64,000 bases of DNA from Terasakiella sp. SH-1. Its GTDB lineage: Bacteria; Pseudomonadota; Alphaproteobacteria; Rhodospirillales; Terasakiellaceae. Shown here one piece after another: positions 16,631 to 26,307 of this stretch (within the stretch, counting starts at the first letter, position 1; every line of letters begins with the position of its first letter). Position numbers and translations under genes: made by a program. The stretch is taken from assembly GCF_004564135.1 (NCBI RefSeq), contig NZ_CP038255.1, forward strand, positions 590,501 to 654,500, given 5' to 3'. The notes beneath the pieces are model-generated. The model saw only the letters and a list, made by a program, of their open reading frames with translations. It had not been told where the DNA came from and ran no database searches.

Positions 16631-17188
16631 TTGCCTTCACTGGCTGAACAAAAGGCGCAGTTGCGCAAGGAAATGTCACGCAAGCGCAAAACGCTGGGTG
16701 GACCAGATTATGCGCAACAGGTTGAAGCTCGCTTTTTTTCCTCCCCTACCTTACAGGCTTTCACAAAAATTGCGGGATATTGGCCCATAGCGGGGGAGCT
16801 GGATATCTGCCCGTTGTTAGGCAGCTTGTGCCAGAAAGGGCATATCTGTGCGTTGCCTGTTGTGAAGAAAAAAGACCATCCCTTATGTTTTTTGCGCTGG
16901 CAAACGGGTGATCAGCTGGAAGCTGGTGATCATGGAACACAACAGCCCCAATTCGGTGCTGAGGCTATTGAACCGGATTTAGCGCTGATTCCCTTATTAG
17001 CGTTTGACCGACAAGGTGGGCGACTGGGGTTTGGTGGGGGCTATTATGATCGGACGCTTGCTGCTTTTAAGGGAATGAAAGCGGTCGGGATTGCGTATGA
17101 TGAACAGGAGGTTGAGGCGATTCCGATGGATCGCTTCGATCAAAGAATGGACTGGATTGTCACCCCGACACGGGTTATTGAAGTGTAA
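16631..17188 (+). CDS. 5-formyltetrahydrofolate cyclo-ligase
   Basis: This enzyme (YgfA/MTHFS family) uses ATP to convert 5-formyl-THF to 5,10-methenyl-THF, returning stored folate to one-carbon metabolism. From the chosen start the protein has 185 residues. It has the substrate-site motifs KKDHPLCFLRW and PLLAFDRQGGRLGFGGGYYDR (in two parts), and the C-terminal DWIVTPTRVI. The TTG at 16631 is preferred because GAGG precedes it by 5 bases and the protein begins LPSLAEQKAQLRKEM as in the family. An open frame back to 16529 runs through the 6S RNA and is not taken as coding. Confidence 0.88.
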   Translation: MPSLAEQKAQLRKEMSRKRKTLGGPDYAQQVEARFFSSPTLQAFTKIAGYWPIAGELDICPLLGSLCQKGHICALPVVKKKDHPLCFLRWQTGDQLEAGDHGTQQPQFGAEAIEPDLALIPLLAFDRQGGRLGFGGGYYDRTLAAFKGMKAVGIAYDEQEVEAIPMDRFDQRMDWIVTPTRVIEV

Positions 17189-17212
17189 TCTTCTTATTTA
17201 AAAGGTAGTCAA

Positions 17213-18022
17213 ATGCGTTTTCTTTACTGTGGTGATGTGATGGGCCGGGCCGGGCGCAAGGCAATCTTAGAAGGGGTACCGCAGTTAAAAGATCGTTTGG
17301 GGCTGGATTTTGTTATTGTAAACGGAGAAAATTCAGCCCACGGCTTTGGCATTACGCGTAAAATCTGTGATGCCTTTTATGAGGCCGGAGTGGATGTGAT
17401 TACCACAGGCAATCATGCCTGGGATCAGCGCGAAGTGATGAATTTTATTGATGATGAGCCCCGCTTGCTCCGTCCGCTCAATTATCCGGAAGGCACACCG
17501 GGGCGGGGCTTTCATGTCTATGACATGAGTGATGGCCGCAAGTTTTTTGTCGCTCAGGTGATGGGACGGCTGTTTATGGACCCACTGGATGATCCCTTTA
17601 GTATGATTTCCGCTGTTTTGGATAAGCATGTTTTAGGTCGTGATATTCAGGCTGCTTTGATTGATGTTCATGCCGAAGCCACCAGTGAGAAAATGGCGAT
17701 GGGGCAGTATCTGGATGGCCGCGTCTCTTTGGTGGCGGGAACCCATTCTCATATCCCGACAGCGGATGCACAAATCTTGCCTAAAGGGACGGCCTATCAG
17801 ACTGATGTGGGTATGTGCGGGGATTATGACAGTGTGATCGGTATGGAAAAGACAGTGCCGATTGAACGGTTTACCAAGAAGATCAGTGGCCGTTTGTCTC
17901 CTGCAGATGGCCCCGCCACGCTGTGTGCGGTTTTTGTTGAAACAGACGATGCAACAGGCTTGGCAAAACGAGTCTCGCCTGTTCGGGTCGGTGGCCGCTT
18001 GATTGAGGTTGTGCCGGAGTAA
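17213..18022 (+). CDS. YmdB-family metallophosphoesterase
   Basis: Members of this family (TIGR00282, YmdB) are binuclear-metal phosphoesterases; the Bacillus protein hydrolyses 2',3'-cyclic nucleotides. The 269 residues show the metal-binding motifs GDVMGRAGR (N-terminus), VNGENSAHGFG (about 40-50), TTGNHAWDQRE (about 64-74), DVHAEATSEK and GTHSHIPTAD. There is no signal peptide, so it is cytoplasmic. It lies 24 bases after the cyclo-ligase gene and is probably co-transcribed with it. Confidence 0.88.
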   Translation: MRFLYCGDVMGRAGRKAILEGVPQLKDRLGLDFVIVNGENSAHGFGITRKICDAFYEAGVDVITTGNHAWDQREVMNFIDDEPRLLRPLNYPEGTPGRGFHVYDMSDGRKFFVAQVMGRLFMDPLDDPFSMISAVLDKHVLGRDIQAALIDVHAEATSEKMAMGQYLDGRVSLVAGTHSHIPTADAQILPKGTAYQTDVGMCGDYDSVIGMEKTVPIERFTKKISGRLSPADGPATLCAVFVETDDATGLAKRVSPVRVGGRLIEVVPE

Positions 18023-18034
18023 CCAGAATAAAAT

Positions 18035-18061
18035 GTCATTCTCGGATTTGATACGAGATCC
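18035..18061. repeat. REP-like palindrome, degenerate copy
   Basis: The bases begin gtcattctcgg, pass through a short loop and end cgagatcc, a diverged version of the half-site GTCATTCCCGC...GCGGGAATC seen at 62335. It lies just after the YmdB-family gene. Confidence 0.5.
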
Positions 18062-18120
18062 AGCCTTTCTTTTAAAGCCCTTCTGGAACCTCAATCGAGT
18101 TGAGGGTGACTGTTAATCAT

Positions 18121-18151
18121 AAAAAAGCCCGCCAAAATCGGCGGGCTTTTT
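18121..18151. terminator. Bidirectional terminator between ymdB-like and chemotaxis genes
   Basis: The stem gcccgcc (18127-18133) pairs with ggcgggc (18140-18146), with A residues before and T residues after, serving both convergent genes. Confidence 0.9.
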
Positions 18152-18170
18152 CGTTGTTCCTTTTGGAAGC

Positions 18171-20333
18171 TTAGTTACTGCGGACCTGATGGAGGAACTG
18201 GTTCACAACATCTTTCAGTGATGTTGCTTGCGAGTTCAAACCACTGGAGGCTTCCAGAACCATCTGTGCGGCATTGCCTGTTTCAGCAGCTGCCATATTC
18301 ACATTTTCGATGTTCTTGGTCACTTCAACGGTCCCGTTAGCAGCTTCCTGAACGTTTTTGGAAATTTCTACGGTTGCCGTGCCTTGTTCTTCAACAGCAA
18401 TGGCAATGCTTTCAGAAATATCGTTCATGTTATCAATAGTTTGGGCAATGCTGCCAATCGCGCCAACGGCGTTGCTGGTGGCACTTTGCATCGCATCAAT
18501 CTGTTCGGTGATTTCTGCTGTTGCACGTGCTGTTTGGTCGGCAAGGTTTTTCACCTCACTGGCCACAACCGCGAACCCTTTACCTGCTTCACCTGCACGG
18601 GCCGCCTCAATGGTGGCGTTCAGGGCAAGAAGATTGGTTTGTTCGGCAATAGAGGTAATCAGTTCAACAACCTCACCAACCTTGTTGGCAGCCGAAGACA
18701 GGCTTTCAACTGTGCTGGTGGCTTGTTGGGCTTCGCTCACCGCACCTTTGGCGATATCGCGAGACTGATCAACCTGACGTGAAATCTCAGAAATGGAAGC
18801 TGACAGTTCTTCTGCTGCAGATGCCACGGTCTGAACGTTGCCCGTTGCATGTTCGGCTGCTGAGGCCACCACATTGGACTGTTCAGAGGTTGAGGCCGCA
18901 GTAGAAGACATGCTTTGAGCTGTGTTTTCCATGTCTTGAGCTGCTGTACCAACTGCGGCAACAACACCGGAAACATTGTTTTCGAAGTCATCTGCCATCT
19001 TATGCAGAACGACGCGTTGTTTTTCTTCAGCCTGGCGCTGGTTTTCTTCCTGTTCTTCGCGCAGGCGTTCAACTTCCTGTGCATTTTTGCGGAAAATACG
19101 AAGCGCATCGGCCATTTCACCAACTTCGTCGGCACGAGTGTCGGCCAGAATTTTAACCTCAAGGTTCCCTTCGGCCAGCACATGCATCACTTTGGTCATA
19201 TCGGAAATCGGGTTGGCGATGTTGCGTGCCACGATCAGGCCGATGATAATGACGACAACCAGTGTCAGGCCCGCACCAACAATGATAAAGGTCCGCATGG
19301 TGTGGACACTTTCCAGAACCTCTCCTTGTGACATTTCAGCAACCACGCCCCATGTCAGTCCCATGAATTTCAAGGGAGCATAGGCGGCAAAAACATCATC
19401 GCCTTTATAGTCGGTGGTCTCTGTCAGGCCCGTTTGCCCCAGCAGAACCTGTGTCACGGCATCATTGTCGATTTTTTGTTTCAGGATTGTCTTTTCTTTG
19501 ACGAGACGCAGATCACTGCGCAGGCGCTTGTCTTTACCAATGATATACGTTTCACCCGTTTTGCCAAGGCCACGGGCATTTTGCATTACATGGTCAATAC
19601 TTTTGATCGGCATACGTACCACAAGGGCACCGACAAATTCGTCTTCTTCGTTTTTAACCGGGCTACCCATGAAGCTGGCGGGTTCGTTATTATCTCCAGC
19701 GTAGGCTGCAAAGTCGGTCAGGGTAACATATTCTTCATTGTTTCCATTCGCCTTTATATCTTTGAAAATATTGGCAAAATCAGTATTTTTCCATTTGCCC
19801 TTTTCAAGGTTGGTGGCGAAGTCACCGGATTTAAAAACAGAATAAATTACATTGCCTTTGGCATCTACGATGAACAGATCATGATAATGGCGCGAATGGG
19901 TCAGTGGACGAAACCAGGCATGATAGCGTTCGTGTGTATCGTGATAGGCGTCTTCTGAATCGCCACGCCATAGTTTATCACGTTCCCCTGCCTTATGCGG
20001 GTTGGCTTCGATATATTGTTTTTGCAGGAAGCTTGTCGCATCACCATGTTCAGAACCGATATCTTCAAAATCAACGGCGAGTTCAACAAGGGCGTCTTTT
20101 ACCATCTGGTTGCTGGACAGAATGCCCAAATCCTGGCGGATCCCCTCAAGGAGGTTTTTAATCGTTGCCTTACGGCTGTCGATCAATGTCTGCATGTTCT
20201 CTTCGGCAACAGTCGTCATGTTATCGGCAGATTTGAAATAAGCCAGCATGCCAGTCACCAAAATGGAAACCAGTGATAGCACAACGAGAATTGCAGGAAG
20301 TTTTACTGAGATTTTGACGTTAGACAGAGTCAT
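18171..20333 (-). CDS. Methyl-accepting chemotaxis protein
   Basis: This is a 720-residue transmembrane receptor that signals through CheA/CheW. A first membrane segment at about residues 13-31 is followed by a large periplasmic sensor of the Cache/PDC type (about 35-340; [47 protein letters not shown]). A second segment lies at about 349-369, then a HAMP domain, then the cytoplasmic signalling domain with the hairpin tip [20 protein letters not shown] and [15 protein letters not shown]. The ligand is unknown. The gene is monocistronic, with 360 bases upstream and a terminator downstream. Confidence 0.92.
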   Translation of the reverse strand: MTLSNVKISVKLPAILVVLSLVSILVTGMLAYFKSADNMTTVAEENMQTLIDSRKATIKNLLEGIRQDLGILSSNQMVKDALVELAVDFEDIGSEHGDATSFLQKQYIEANPHKAGERDKLWRGDSEDAYHDTHERYHAWFRPLTHSRHYHDLFIVDAKGNVIYSVFKSGDFATNLEKGKWKNTDFANIFKDIKANGNNEEYVTLTDFAAYAGDNNEPASFMGSPVKNEEDEFVGALVVRMPIKSIDHVMQNARGLGKTGETYIIGKDKRLRSDLRLVKEKTILKQKIDNDAVTQVLLGQTGLTETTDYKGDDVFAAYAPLKFMGLTWGVVAEMSQGEVLESVHTMRTFIIVGAGLTLVVVIIIGLIVARNIANPISDMTKVMHVLAEGNLEVKILADTRADEVGEMADALRIFRKNAQEVERLREEQEENQRQAEEKQRVVLHKMADDFENNVSGVVAAVGTAAQDMENTAQSMSSTAASTSEQSNVVASAAEHATGNVQTVASAAEELSASISEISRQVDQSRDIAKGAVSEAQQATSTVESLSSAANKVGEVVELITSIAEQTNLLALNATIEAARAGEAGKGFAVVASEVKNLADQTARATAEITEQIDAMQSATSNAVGAIGSIAQTIDNMNDISESIAIAVEEQGTATVEISKNVQEAANGTVEVTKNIENVNMAAAETGNAAQMVLEASSGLNSQATSLKDVVNQFLHQVRSN

Positions 20334-20693
20334 TTATTTATCCGTTCTGAAGGTGTGCCTTAACCTGTGTTCCTACAGTTCGTAAGCGACAAGTTTCTCA
20401 AAAATGATGCGCACAAAATTCTTAATTATTTATGACACAATAGATAAGCCGAACGATAGGAAAAAAAATTGATTTAACTCAAGATAAATCAACGTTTCTT
20501 GTATATTTATCAGAACTATCGTAATGATTATCTACAAAAGTAGTATCACGAAACTCTTGACACATACTTTATGTAAAAAAAGCAAATCTTTCAAGCTGTG
20601 CGTTGTTTGTCATAGAGACTTTGTGCTAATAGATTCCCAGAAGAAGAAACTCTCATTTATTTTCTATGAAAAATAAGGATTAAAAGTAGGACC
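20334..20693. other. AT-rich intergenic region between divergent mcp and yebC
   Basis: These 360 bases must hold promoters for both divergent genes. A TTGACA sequence at 20557-20562 faces yebC but lacks a clear -10 element at the right distance. I see no open frame, terminator or recognisable RNA structure. Confidence 0.5.
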
Positions 20694-21443
20694 ATGGCAG
20701 GCCATTCCAAGTTCAAAAACATTATGCACCGCAAAGGCGCCCAAGATAAAAAACGCGCTAAAGAATTTGCCAAACTGTCAAAAGAAATCATGGTTGCTGC
20801 CGGGATGGGCACACCTGATCCGGATATGAACCCGCGCCTTCGTACCGCCATTGCTGCGGCAAAAGGGGCGTCCATGCCCAAGGACAATATCGAACGGGCC
20901 GTCAAAAAAGGCTCTGGCGAGATGGATGGCGATAATTTCGTGGAAATGCGCTACGAAGGTTATGGTCCAGGCGGTGTTGCCGTGATCGTGGAATGTTTGA
21001 CGGATAATAAGAACCGCACAGCATCTGATGTGCGTTCTACTTTTTCCAAGCGTGGCGGGAATCTGGGTGAAACAGGGTCTGTTGCCTTTTCCTTTGAACG
21101 TCGCGGTTTGATTACATATGCTGCCGATGTCACTGATGCGGACGCCATGTTTGAAGCGGGCCTGGAAGCAGGCGCAACAGAAGTGGAAAGCAATGATGAT
21201 GTTCATGAAATTTCCTGTGAACCGGAAGAATTGCACGCTGTTCTGGATGAATTGGTAAAACAGTTTGGCGATGCCAAGGGGGCTGCATTGGATTGGAAGC
21301 CAACCAACACAACAGAACTGGATGCTGATAAAGCAGAAAGCCTGATGGGGCTTGTGGAAGCACTGGAAGATTTGGATGACGTTCAGGAAGTCTTCACCAA
21401 CATGGAAGTCTCCGAAGAAGTCATGGCCAATCTGGCTGGTTAA
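20694..21443 (+). CDS. yebC: YebC/PmpR-family protein
   Basis: YebC-family proteins were described as transcriptional regulators; members have since been linked to relief of ribosome stalling at proline stretches. The 249-residue protein begins with the invariant AGHSKFKNIMHRKGAQDKKR and continues with the three-domain fold (NIERAVKKG, YEGYGPGGVAVIVE, NLGETGSVAFSFERRG). It is cytoplasmic and full length. The gene heads the run yebC-ruvC-ruvA-ruvB, separated from ruvC by 3 bases, a widely conserved order. Confidence 0.95.
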   Translation: MAGHSKFKNIMHRKGAQDKKRAKEFAKLSKEIMVAAGMGTPDPDMNPRLRTAIAAAKGASMPKDNIERAVKKGSGEMDGDNFVEMRYEGYGPGGVAVIVECLTDNKNRTASDVRSTFSKRGGNLGETGSVAFSFERRGLITYAADVTDADAMFEAGLEAGATEVESNDDVHEISCEPEELHAVLDELVKQFGDAKGAALDWKPTNTTELDADKAESLMGLVEALEDLDDVQEVFTNMEVSEEVMANLAG

Positions 21444-21446
21444 CCC

Positions 21447-21941
21447 ATGCGGTTGTTGGGGCTTGACCCCGGATTGCGTATCACCGGGTGGGGAATCATC
21501 GACATTGATGGCAACAGGATGAGCTGTGTGGCCGATGGGGCCATCAAAACCGATGCCAAATTGCCTCTGGCCGAACGGCTTGTTCAATTGAACGAAGGGA
21601 TCGAAAGCGTGATCAAACGCTTTGGTCCCGTTGAGGCCGCTGTTGAAGAGACTTTTGTCAATAAAAACCCGACTTCGACGTTGAAACTGGGGCAAGCTCG
21701 CGGGGTTGTGATGTTAACCCCTGCGCGTGCGGGACTGAGCGTATTTGAATATACACCCAATCAGGTGAAAAAGACGGTGGTTGGTGCAGGACATGCGCAA
21801 AAAGAACAAGTGCAGATGATGGTGAAAACATTATTGCCAGCCGCCAAACTTGAAATTGCCGATGCTGCCGATGCTCTGGCCGTGGCGATTTGTCATGCCC
21901 AACATCGCAATACACCGGATAAATGGGGGAGCGTATCATGA
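21447..21941 (+). CDS. ruvC: Holliday junction resolvase RuvC
   Basis: RuvC cuts Holliday junctions during recombinational repair, working with RuvAB. The 164 residues have the RNase H-like fold with catalytic acids in GLDPGLRITGWG (D7), AAVEETF (E66/E67 region) and IADAADALAVAICHA near the C-terminus. The stop overlaps the ruvA start as ATGA, giving coupled translation. Confidence 0.95.
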   Translation: MRLLGLDPGLRITGWGIIDIDGNRMSCVADGAIKTDAKLPLAERLVQLNEGIESVIKRFGPVEAAVEETFVNKNPTSTLKLGQARGVVMLTPARAGLSVFEYTPNQVKKTVVGAGHAQKEQVQMMVKTLLPAAKLEIADAADALAVAICHAQHRNTPDKWGSVS

Positions 21942-22564
21942 TTGCCAAATTAAAGGGGCTGGTGGATAGCTTTGGAGAAGATTGGGTCATCATGGATGTT
22001 AATGGCGTGGGCTATCTGGTCTTTGCCTCTTCCAAAACACTGGCGAAATTGCCTAAGGCGGGCGAAGCCTGTTCCCTGATGATTGAAACCCATGTGCGAG
22101 AAGATCATATCCACCTGTATGGTTTTGCCGATGCGGGGGAACGTGACTGGTTCAAGCTGTTGACGACGGTACAAGGGGTGGGGGCCAAGGTTGGTCTGGC
22201 AATCCTGTCAACCTTGTCTGCACAAGATATTGTCCATGCCATTGCGGCTCAGGACAAAAAGGCATTGACCCGTGCCAATGGGGTGGGGCCAAAGGTCGCA
22301 ACGCGTATTCTCACAGAATTAAAAGATAAAGCGGGGGCGATTGCCCTGACGCCTTCGGCTACGGGAAGTTCGGACACAGGTGAAGCCCCTGCCAGTGCAA
22401 GTTTTGGCGGTGCGCCTGTGGAAGCGGCCTCAGCTTTGGTGAATTTGGGCTATAATCGGTCCGATGCATTGGCTGCTGTGTCCAAAGCCAATAAGAAACT
22501 TGGCGGGGAAGGCAAGCTGGATGACCTGATCCGTGAAGGGTTGAAAGAATTGTCGATTTTATGA
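21938..22564 (+). CDS. ruvA: Holliday junction branch migration protein RuvA
   Basis: RuvA binds the four-way junction as a tetramer and loads the RuvB motor. The 208 residues contain the N-terminal OB domain (MIAKLKGLVDSFGEDW), the helix-hairpin-helix region (VQGVGAKVGLAIL, NGVGPKVATRILTELKDK) and the C-terminal domain III that contacts RuvB (EAASALVNLGYNRSDALAAV). ATG 21938, overlapping ruvC, is preferred to an in-frame GTG at 21923. Confidence 0.95.
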   Translation: MIAKLKGLVDSFGEDWVIMDVNGVGYLVFASSKTLAKLPKAGEACSLMIETHVREDHIHLYGFADAGERDWFKLLTTVQGVGAKVGLAILSTLSAQDIVHAIAAQDKKALTRANGVGPKVATRILTELKDKAGAIALTPSATGSSDTGEAPASASFGGAPVEAASALVNLGYNRSDALAAVSKANKKLGGEGKLDDLIREGLKELSIL

Positions 22565-22578
22565 TGATGTCAGGTGTT

Positions 22579-22650
22579 GTCATCCTCGCGACTGCGGGGA
22601 TCTATTTGAATATGGAAAAAGGTCCCCGCGTTCGTGAGGGCGACAAGGAT
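22579..22650. repeat. REP/BIME-like pair between ruvA and ruvB
   Basis: The half-site gtcatcctcgcgactgcggg at 22579 is followed after a short spacer by its inverted relative ggtccccgcgttcgtgaggg at 22621. Together they form the same two-arm arrangement as at 32691-32759 and 62335-62395. The pair sits inside the ruv operon and reaches the ruvB ribosome binding site. Confidence 0.65.
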
Positions 22651-22657
22651 GGGCAGA

Positions 22658-23710
22658 ATGTATGAAGATGAAGACCGCGTTGTTTCGGCTGAACGCAGTG
22701 CGGAAGACAGCCCGGAAAATTCCCTGCGTCCGTTAAATCTGGACGAATTTATCGGCCAGAAACAGGTCCGTGAAAACCTGAAAATCTTTGTTGAAGCTGC
22801 CAAGGCCCGTGGCGATGCCATGGACCATGTGTTGTTTTATGGCCCACCAGGGCTGGGTAAAACCACCTTGGCCCAAATCGTTGCGCGCGAACTGGGGGTG
22901 GGCTTTCGCGCCACATCCGGCCCTGTCATTGCCAAAGCTGGGGATTTGGCCGCACTTTTGACCAACCTTCAACCCCATGATGTGTTGTTTATTGATGAAA
23001 TTCATCGCCTTAACCCGGCGATCGAAGAAGTTCTTTATCCGGCCATGGAAGATTTCCAGCTTGACCTGATCATTGGCGAAGGTCCGGCGGCGCGTTCGGT
23101 GCGGATTGATTTGCCCCCCTTTACTTTGGTCGGGGCGACAACGCGCTCTGGTTTGATTACAACGCCGCTGCGTGATCGTTTTGGTATTCCATTGCGGATG
23201 AATTTCTATGAAGTGGATGAACTGGAAGAAATTGTGACGCGTGGGGCACGTATTTTGGGCATGGAAATGACCTCAGACGGGGCCAATGAAGTTGCCAAGC
23301 GTGCCCGTGGCACACCACGTGTGGCAGGTCGCTTGCTACGTCGGGTGCGCGATTTTGCTCATGTGGCAGGTGTTAATCCCGTGGATGCAGCCTGTGCCGA
23401 TGGGGCGCTTAATCGTTTAAATGTGGATCATCGCGGCTTGGACGAGATGGATCGGCGCTATCTTGCCTGTATTTGTGAAAATTATGGCGGTGGCCCTGTA
23501 GGGGTGGAAACCATGGCCGCTGCTTTGTCTGAACAGCGCGACACCATCGAAGAGGTGATGGAGCCGTATTTGATCCAGCAAGGGTTGTTAATGCGCACTC
23601 CACGCGGGCGGATGCTGTCCGATGCGGCCTATCGCCATTTGGGGCTGGATGCGCCGCGCGGTCGGGAAGCTGCTCAGATGGATTTACTTAAAGGAACGAA
23701 AGCGAAATGA
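22658..23710 (+). CDS. ruvB: Holliday junction branch migration helicase RuvB
   Basis: RuvB is the hexameric AAA+ motor of branch migration. The protein has Walker A ([14 protein letters not shown]), Walker B ([11 protein letters not shown]), sensor 1 ([10 protein letters not shown]), an arginine finger region (PLRDRFGI) and the C-terminal winged helix ending in [11 protein letters not shown]. Starts at 22649 and 22658 are both possible; 22658 ([10 protein letters not shown]) has AAGG nine bases upstream. The stop overlaps the ybgC start by four bases. Confidence 0.94.
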   Translation: MYEDEDRVVSAERSAEDSPENSLRPLNLDEFIGQKQVRENLKIFVEAAKARGDAMDHVLFYGPPGLGKTTLAQIVARELGVGFRATSGPVIAKAGDLAALLTNLQPHDVLFIDEIHRLNPAIEEVLYPAMEDFQLDLIIGEGPAARSVRIDLPPFTLVGATTRSGLITTPLRDRFGIPLRMNFYEVDELEEIVTRGARILGMEMTSDGANEVAKRARGTPRVAGRLLRRVRDFAHVAGVNPVDAACADGALNRLNVDHRGLDEMDRRYLACICENYGGGPVGVETMAAALSEQRDTIEEVMEPYLIQQGLLMRTPRGRMLSDAAYRHLGLDAPRGREAAQMDLLKGTKAK

Positions 23711-24147
23711 CCCAAGGCCGTATTGAAGGTTCAACCTTTATTTTTCCTGTTCGTATTTATTATGAAGATACGGATGCAGGGGAAATCGTTTATTACGCAA
23801 ATTACCTGAAGTTTGCTGAACGTGCCCGCACAGAATTTTTGCGTCATTTTGGTATTTATCAATCTGAACTGCTGGAAAAAGACCGGATTGCCTTTGCGGT
23901 GCGCAAGGCCGAGGCTGATTACCGCAAACCTGCAAAATTGGATGATTTACTGGACGTTCATACCCGCTTGGTGAAACTTGGTGGGGCGTCGCTGGAAATG
24001 GTGCAAGAGTTGAAACGCGGTGAAGAGACTTTAGTTTCTGTGAAAGTTCGGGTAGCTTGTATCCATCTTGAAGGGCGCCCTGTGCCCATTCCAACGAATT
24101 TGCGTCACACTTTCGAAGAAATGTTAGGGGAAAACCATGGAAGGTAA
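23707..24147 (+). CDS. ybgC: Tol-Pal-associated acyl-CoA thioesterase YbgC
   Basis: YbgC is a hotdog-fold thioesterase with acyl-CoA or acyl-ACP substrates that is almost always encoded at the head of tol-pal operons and is thought to touch phospholipid metabolism. The 146 residues carry the active-site motif [20 protein letters not shown] (about 12-31), in which the aspartate (D18) is catalytic, and [11 protein letters not shown]. It overlaps ruvB by ATGA and tolQ by 11 bases. Confidence 0.92.
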   Translation: MTQGRIEGSTFIFPVRIYYEDTDAGEIVYYANYLKFAERARTEFLRHFGIYQSELLEKDRIAFAVRKAEADYRKPAKLDDLLDVHTRLVKLGGASLEMVQELKRGEETLVSVKVRVACIHLEGRPVPIPTNLRHTFEEMLGENHGR

Positions 24148-24868
24148 CGTGGTCGAAGCCGCTGTTCTGGCAGGCTCACTTGAAGCACCGGATCTCAGCA
24201 TGTGGGGCCTGTTTATGCGCGCAGACCTTGTGGTGCAATCTGTCATGGTGGGCTTGCTTCTGGCCTCTATTTGGTGTTGGGCCATTATCATTGATAAGGT
24301 TTTCCGTCTGCGCAAACTCAACCAGATGGCCGATGTATTCGAAGATAAATTCTGGTCAGGCCAGTCATTGGATCAGCTTTATGATGCGCAGGGTAATAAC
24401 CCCAAAGACCCGATGACGGCTGTTTTTGTCACAGCCATGCGTGAAGTGCGTCGCACACAGGCGAAATCAAACACCGCCGGGGATGAAATGCGTACCCGCT
24501 TGCAAGACCGGGTGGACCGGGTGATGCAGATCACGGTGGGGCGTGAGATGGACCGGGTGGAAAAAAGCATGACTTTCTTGGCTTCAACCGGCTCAACAGC
24601 GCCATTTATTGGTCTGTTCGGTACTGTATGGGGGATTATGAATGCCTTTACCGCCATTGCCCAAACCAAAAATACCACACTGGCTGTTGTTGCCCCCGGT
24701 ATTGCCGAAGCTCTGTTTGCAACAGCGCTTGGTCTGGTTGCAGCGATCCCTGCTGTTGTGGCCTATAACAAGCTAAATCGTGATCTGGACCGTTATGCCG
24801 GGCGTCTGGATAGTTTTTCCGGTGAATTTGGAGCGATCCTGTCGCGCCAGCTCGATGAAAAGAAGTAA
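24137..24868 (+). CDS. tolQ: Tol-Pal proton channel subunit TolQ
   Basis: TolQ and TolR form the inner-membrane proton-driven stator that energises TolA and helps outer-membrane invagination at division. The 243 residues show three membrane segments (about 34-54, 142-165 and 180-202) and the family signature STGSTAPFIGLFGTVWGIMN, followed by VVAPGIAEALFATALGL. The start overlaps ybgC. Confidence 0.94.
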   Translation: MEGNVVEAAVLAGSLEAPDLSMWGLFMRADLVVQSVMVGLLLASIWCWAIIIDKVFRLRKLNQMADVFEDKFWSGQSLDQLYDAQGNNPKDPMTAVFVTAMREVRRTQAKSNTAGDEMRTRLQDRVDRVMQITVGREMDRVEKSMTFLASTGSTAPFIGLFGTVWGIMNAFTAIAQTKNTTLAVVAPGIAEALFATALGLVAAIPAVVAYNKLNRDLDRYAGRLDSFSGEFGAILSRQLDEKK

Positions 24869-24873
24869 GACCC

Positions 24874-25329
24874 ATGGGCGCTTCATTAAATCAACGCCGC
24901 AATAAAGGCCATTATGGTCGGCGTCGCAATTCAACGCAGATGTCGGAAATCAACGTCACGCCGATGGTGGATGTCATGTTGGTGCTCTTGGTTATTTTCA
25001 TGGTAACGGCACCACTTCTGACTGTTGGGGTTGAAGTCGATTTACCGAAAACCAAAGCTGGTGAAATCCGTGGTCAGGATGAGCCTCTGGCTGTGAGTAT
25101 TGACAAAGAGGGTAACCTCTTTGTTCAGGACACACAGGTTGAATTGGATGGTCTGGCTCCTCTCTTGTTGGAGATCAGTAAAAACAATCAGGATGTCCGC
25201 ATCTTTGTACGCGGGGATGAAGCGATTGATTACGGCACGGTCATGCAGGTCATGGGTGTGTTGAACAAGGCGGGCTTTGGCAAGGTGGCCTTGATTACCC
25301 GGAATCCCGATCAAGGCAGAAAGAAATAA
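24874..25329 (+). CDS. tolR: Tol-Pal subunit TolR
   Basis: TolR is the ExbD-like partner of TolQ. The 151 residues have a basic N-terminus, one membrane segment at about 34-50 containing the proton-carrying aspartate in VTPMVDVMLVLLVIFMV, and a periplasmic domain with VSIDKEGNLFV and FVRGDEAIDYGTVMQVM. It lies 5 bases after tolQ. Confidence 0.94.
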   Translation: MGASLNQRRNKGHYGRRRNSTQMSEINVTPMVDVMLVLLVIFMVTAPLLTVGVEVDLPKTKAGEIRGQDEPLAVSIDKEGNLFVQDTQVELDGLAPLLLEISKNNQDVRIFVRGDEAIDYGTVMQVMGVLNKAGFGKVALITRNPDQGRKK

Positions 25330-25338
25330 GCGGGCCTG

Positions 25339-26223
25339 ATGCGCAATAGTTTTTTCATATCGGTCTTTCTCCACATTTTTGTTTTTGTCGTGGCCTATGT
25401 CGGGATTCCGATGTTGCCGGATGATGACTTGATTGTGGAAGCGCCCATTGTGGTGGAGGTGGTGAATATTGATGATGTGTCAAATGTGCCCGCACCTCAG
25501 CCCAAGGCGAAGAAGCCGGATGTGAAAAAGCCACAGCCCAAAAAAGCTAAGCCAAAACCACCACCGCCAGCCCCACCTAAGCCGGAACCTGCCCCAGAAC
25601 CTGCCCGAGAACCGGAAGAGGCTGAAATTATTCCGGATAAAAAGTCTAAGCCGAAGCCAAAGAAAAAAGAGCCTGAACAACAGGTTCAGAAACCAGCCCC
25701 GCGGGTGAAGTCTGTTAAACTGGCACGCAAACCTAAGCCGCCACAAAAAAATGATTTTGAATCCCTGATGAAAAATCTGGCCCCAACCCTGGATAAGGTC
25801 CCAAAGGCGGATAAGAAAAAAGAGCAGGAAGATTTCAAGCTGGACGATTTGGCAAAAGAAATTCAGGAAGCCATTAAAAAACCAAGCAAGTTTTCCGATC
25901 CGAACAAAAAACTCAGCATCTCGGAAATTGATGCGCTGCGTGCGCATATTGAAAAATGCTGGAACCCGCCGATTGGGGCACGAGAGGCTGAAAACCTGAA
26001 GATTGAAATCCGGATTGCCATGAATCCGGACGGAACGCCGCGCTCTTACGGGATTGTGTCTAATCCGCGCATGTCTGATCCGTTTTATCGGGCGGCTGCG
26101 GAAAGTGCGAGGCGTGCTGTTGGCAACCGTCGTTGCTGGCCCTATCCCTTGTCGCCTGAGACCTATCAGCAATGGCGTGACTTGACATTGGTCTTTGATC
26201 CCAAGCATTTGCTGGGGCTTTAG
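25339..26223 (+). CDS. tolA: Tol-Pal protein TolA
   Basis: TolA spans the periplasm and links the TolQR motor to TolB/Pal. It has one N-terminal membrane segment ([19 protein letters not shown]). A long, low-complexity Pro/Lys/Glu-rich domain follows at about 50-155, with many KPKP, PAPP and EPAPEP runs. The C-terminal globular domain (about 195-294) has IEKCWNPP and a final LTLVFDP. The 294-residue length is usual for alphaproteobacteria. It begins 9 bases after tolR. Confidence 0.92.
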   Translation: MRNSFFISVFLHIFVFVVAYVGIPMLPDDDLIVEAPIVVEVVNIDDVSNVPAPQPKAKKPDVKKPQPKKAKPKPPPPAPPKPEPAPEPAREPEEAEIIPDKKSKPKPKKKEPEQQVQKPAPRVKSVKLARKPKPPQKNDFESLMKNLAPTLDKVPKADKKKEQEDFKLDDLAKEIQEAIKKPSKFSDPNKKLSISEIDALRAHIEKCWNPPIGAREAENLKIEIRIAMNPDGTPRSYGIVSNPRMSDPFYRAAAESARRAVGNRRCWPYPLSPETYQQWRDLTLVFDPKHLLGL

Positions 26224-26307
26224 CACTTTTGGGGTAAAACACCCCTTGGCATCTCAGGTTGATCTGCGTATCTTCTTGGCAAATGTTTTCTGTTGGGATG
26301 ATCCGTG

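Noticed and set aside
20557-20590. Possible sigma-70 promoter for yebC with TTGACA
   Set aside because: No acceptable -10 hexamer stands at 16-18 bases; the match may be chance in AT-rich DNA.
20778-21695. A 305-codon minus-strand frame opposite yebC and ruvC
   Set aside because: It shadows two confidently identified genes.
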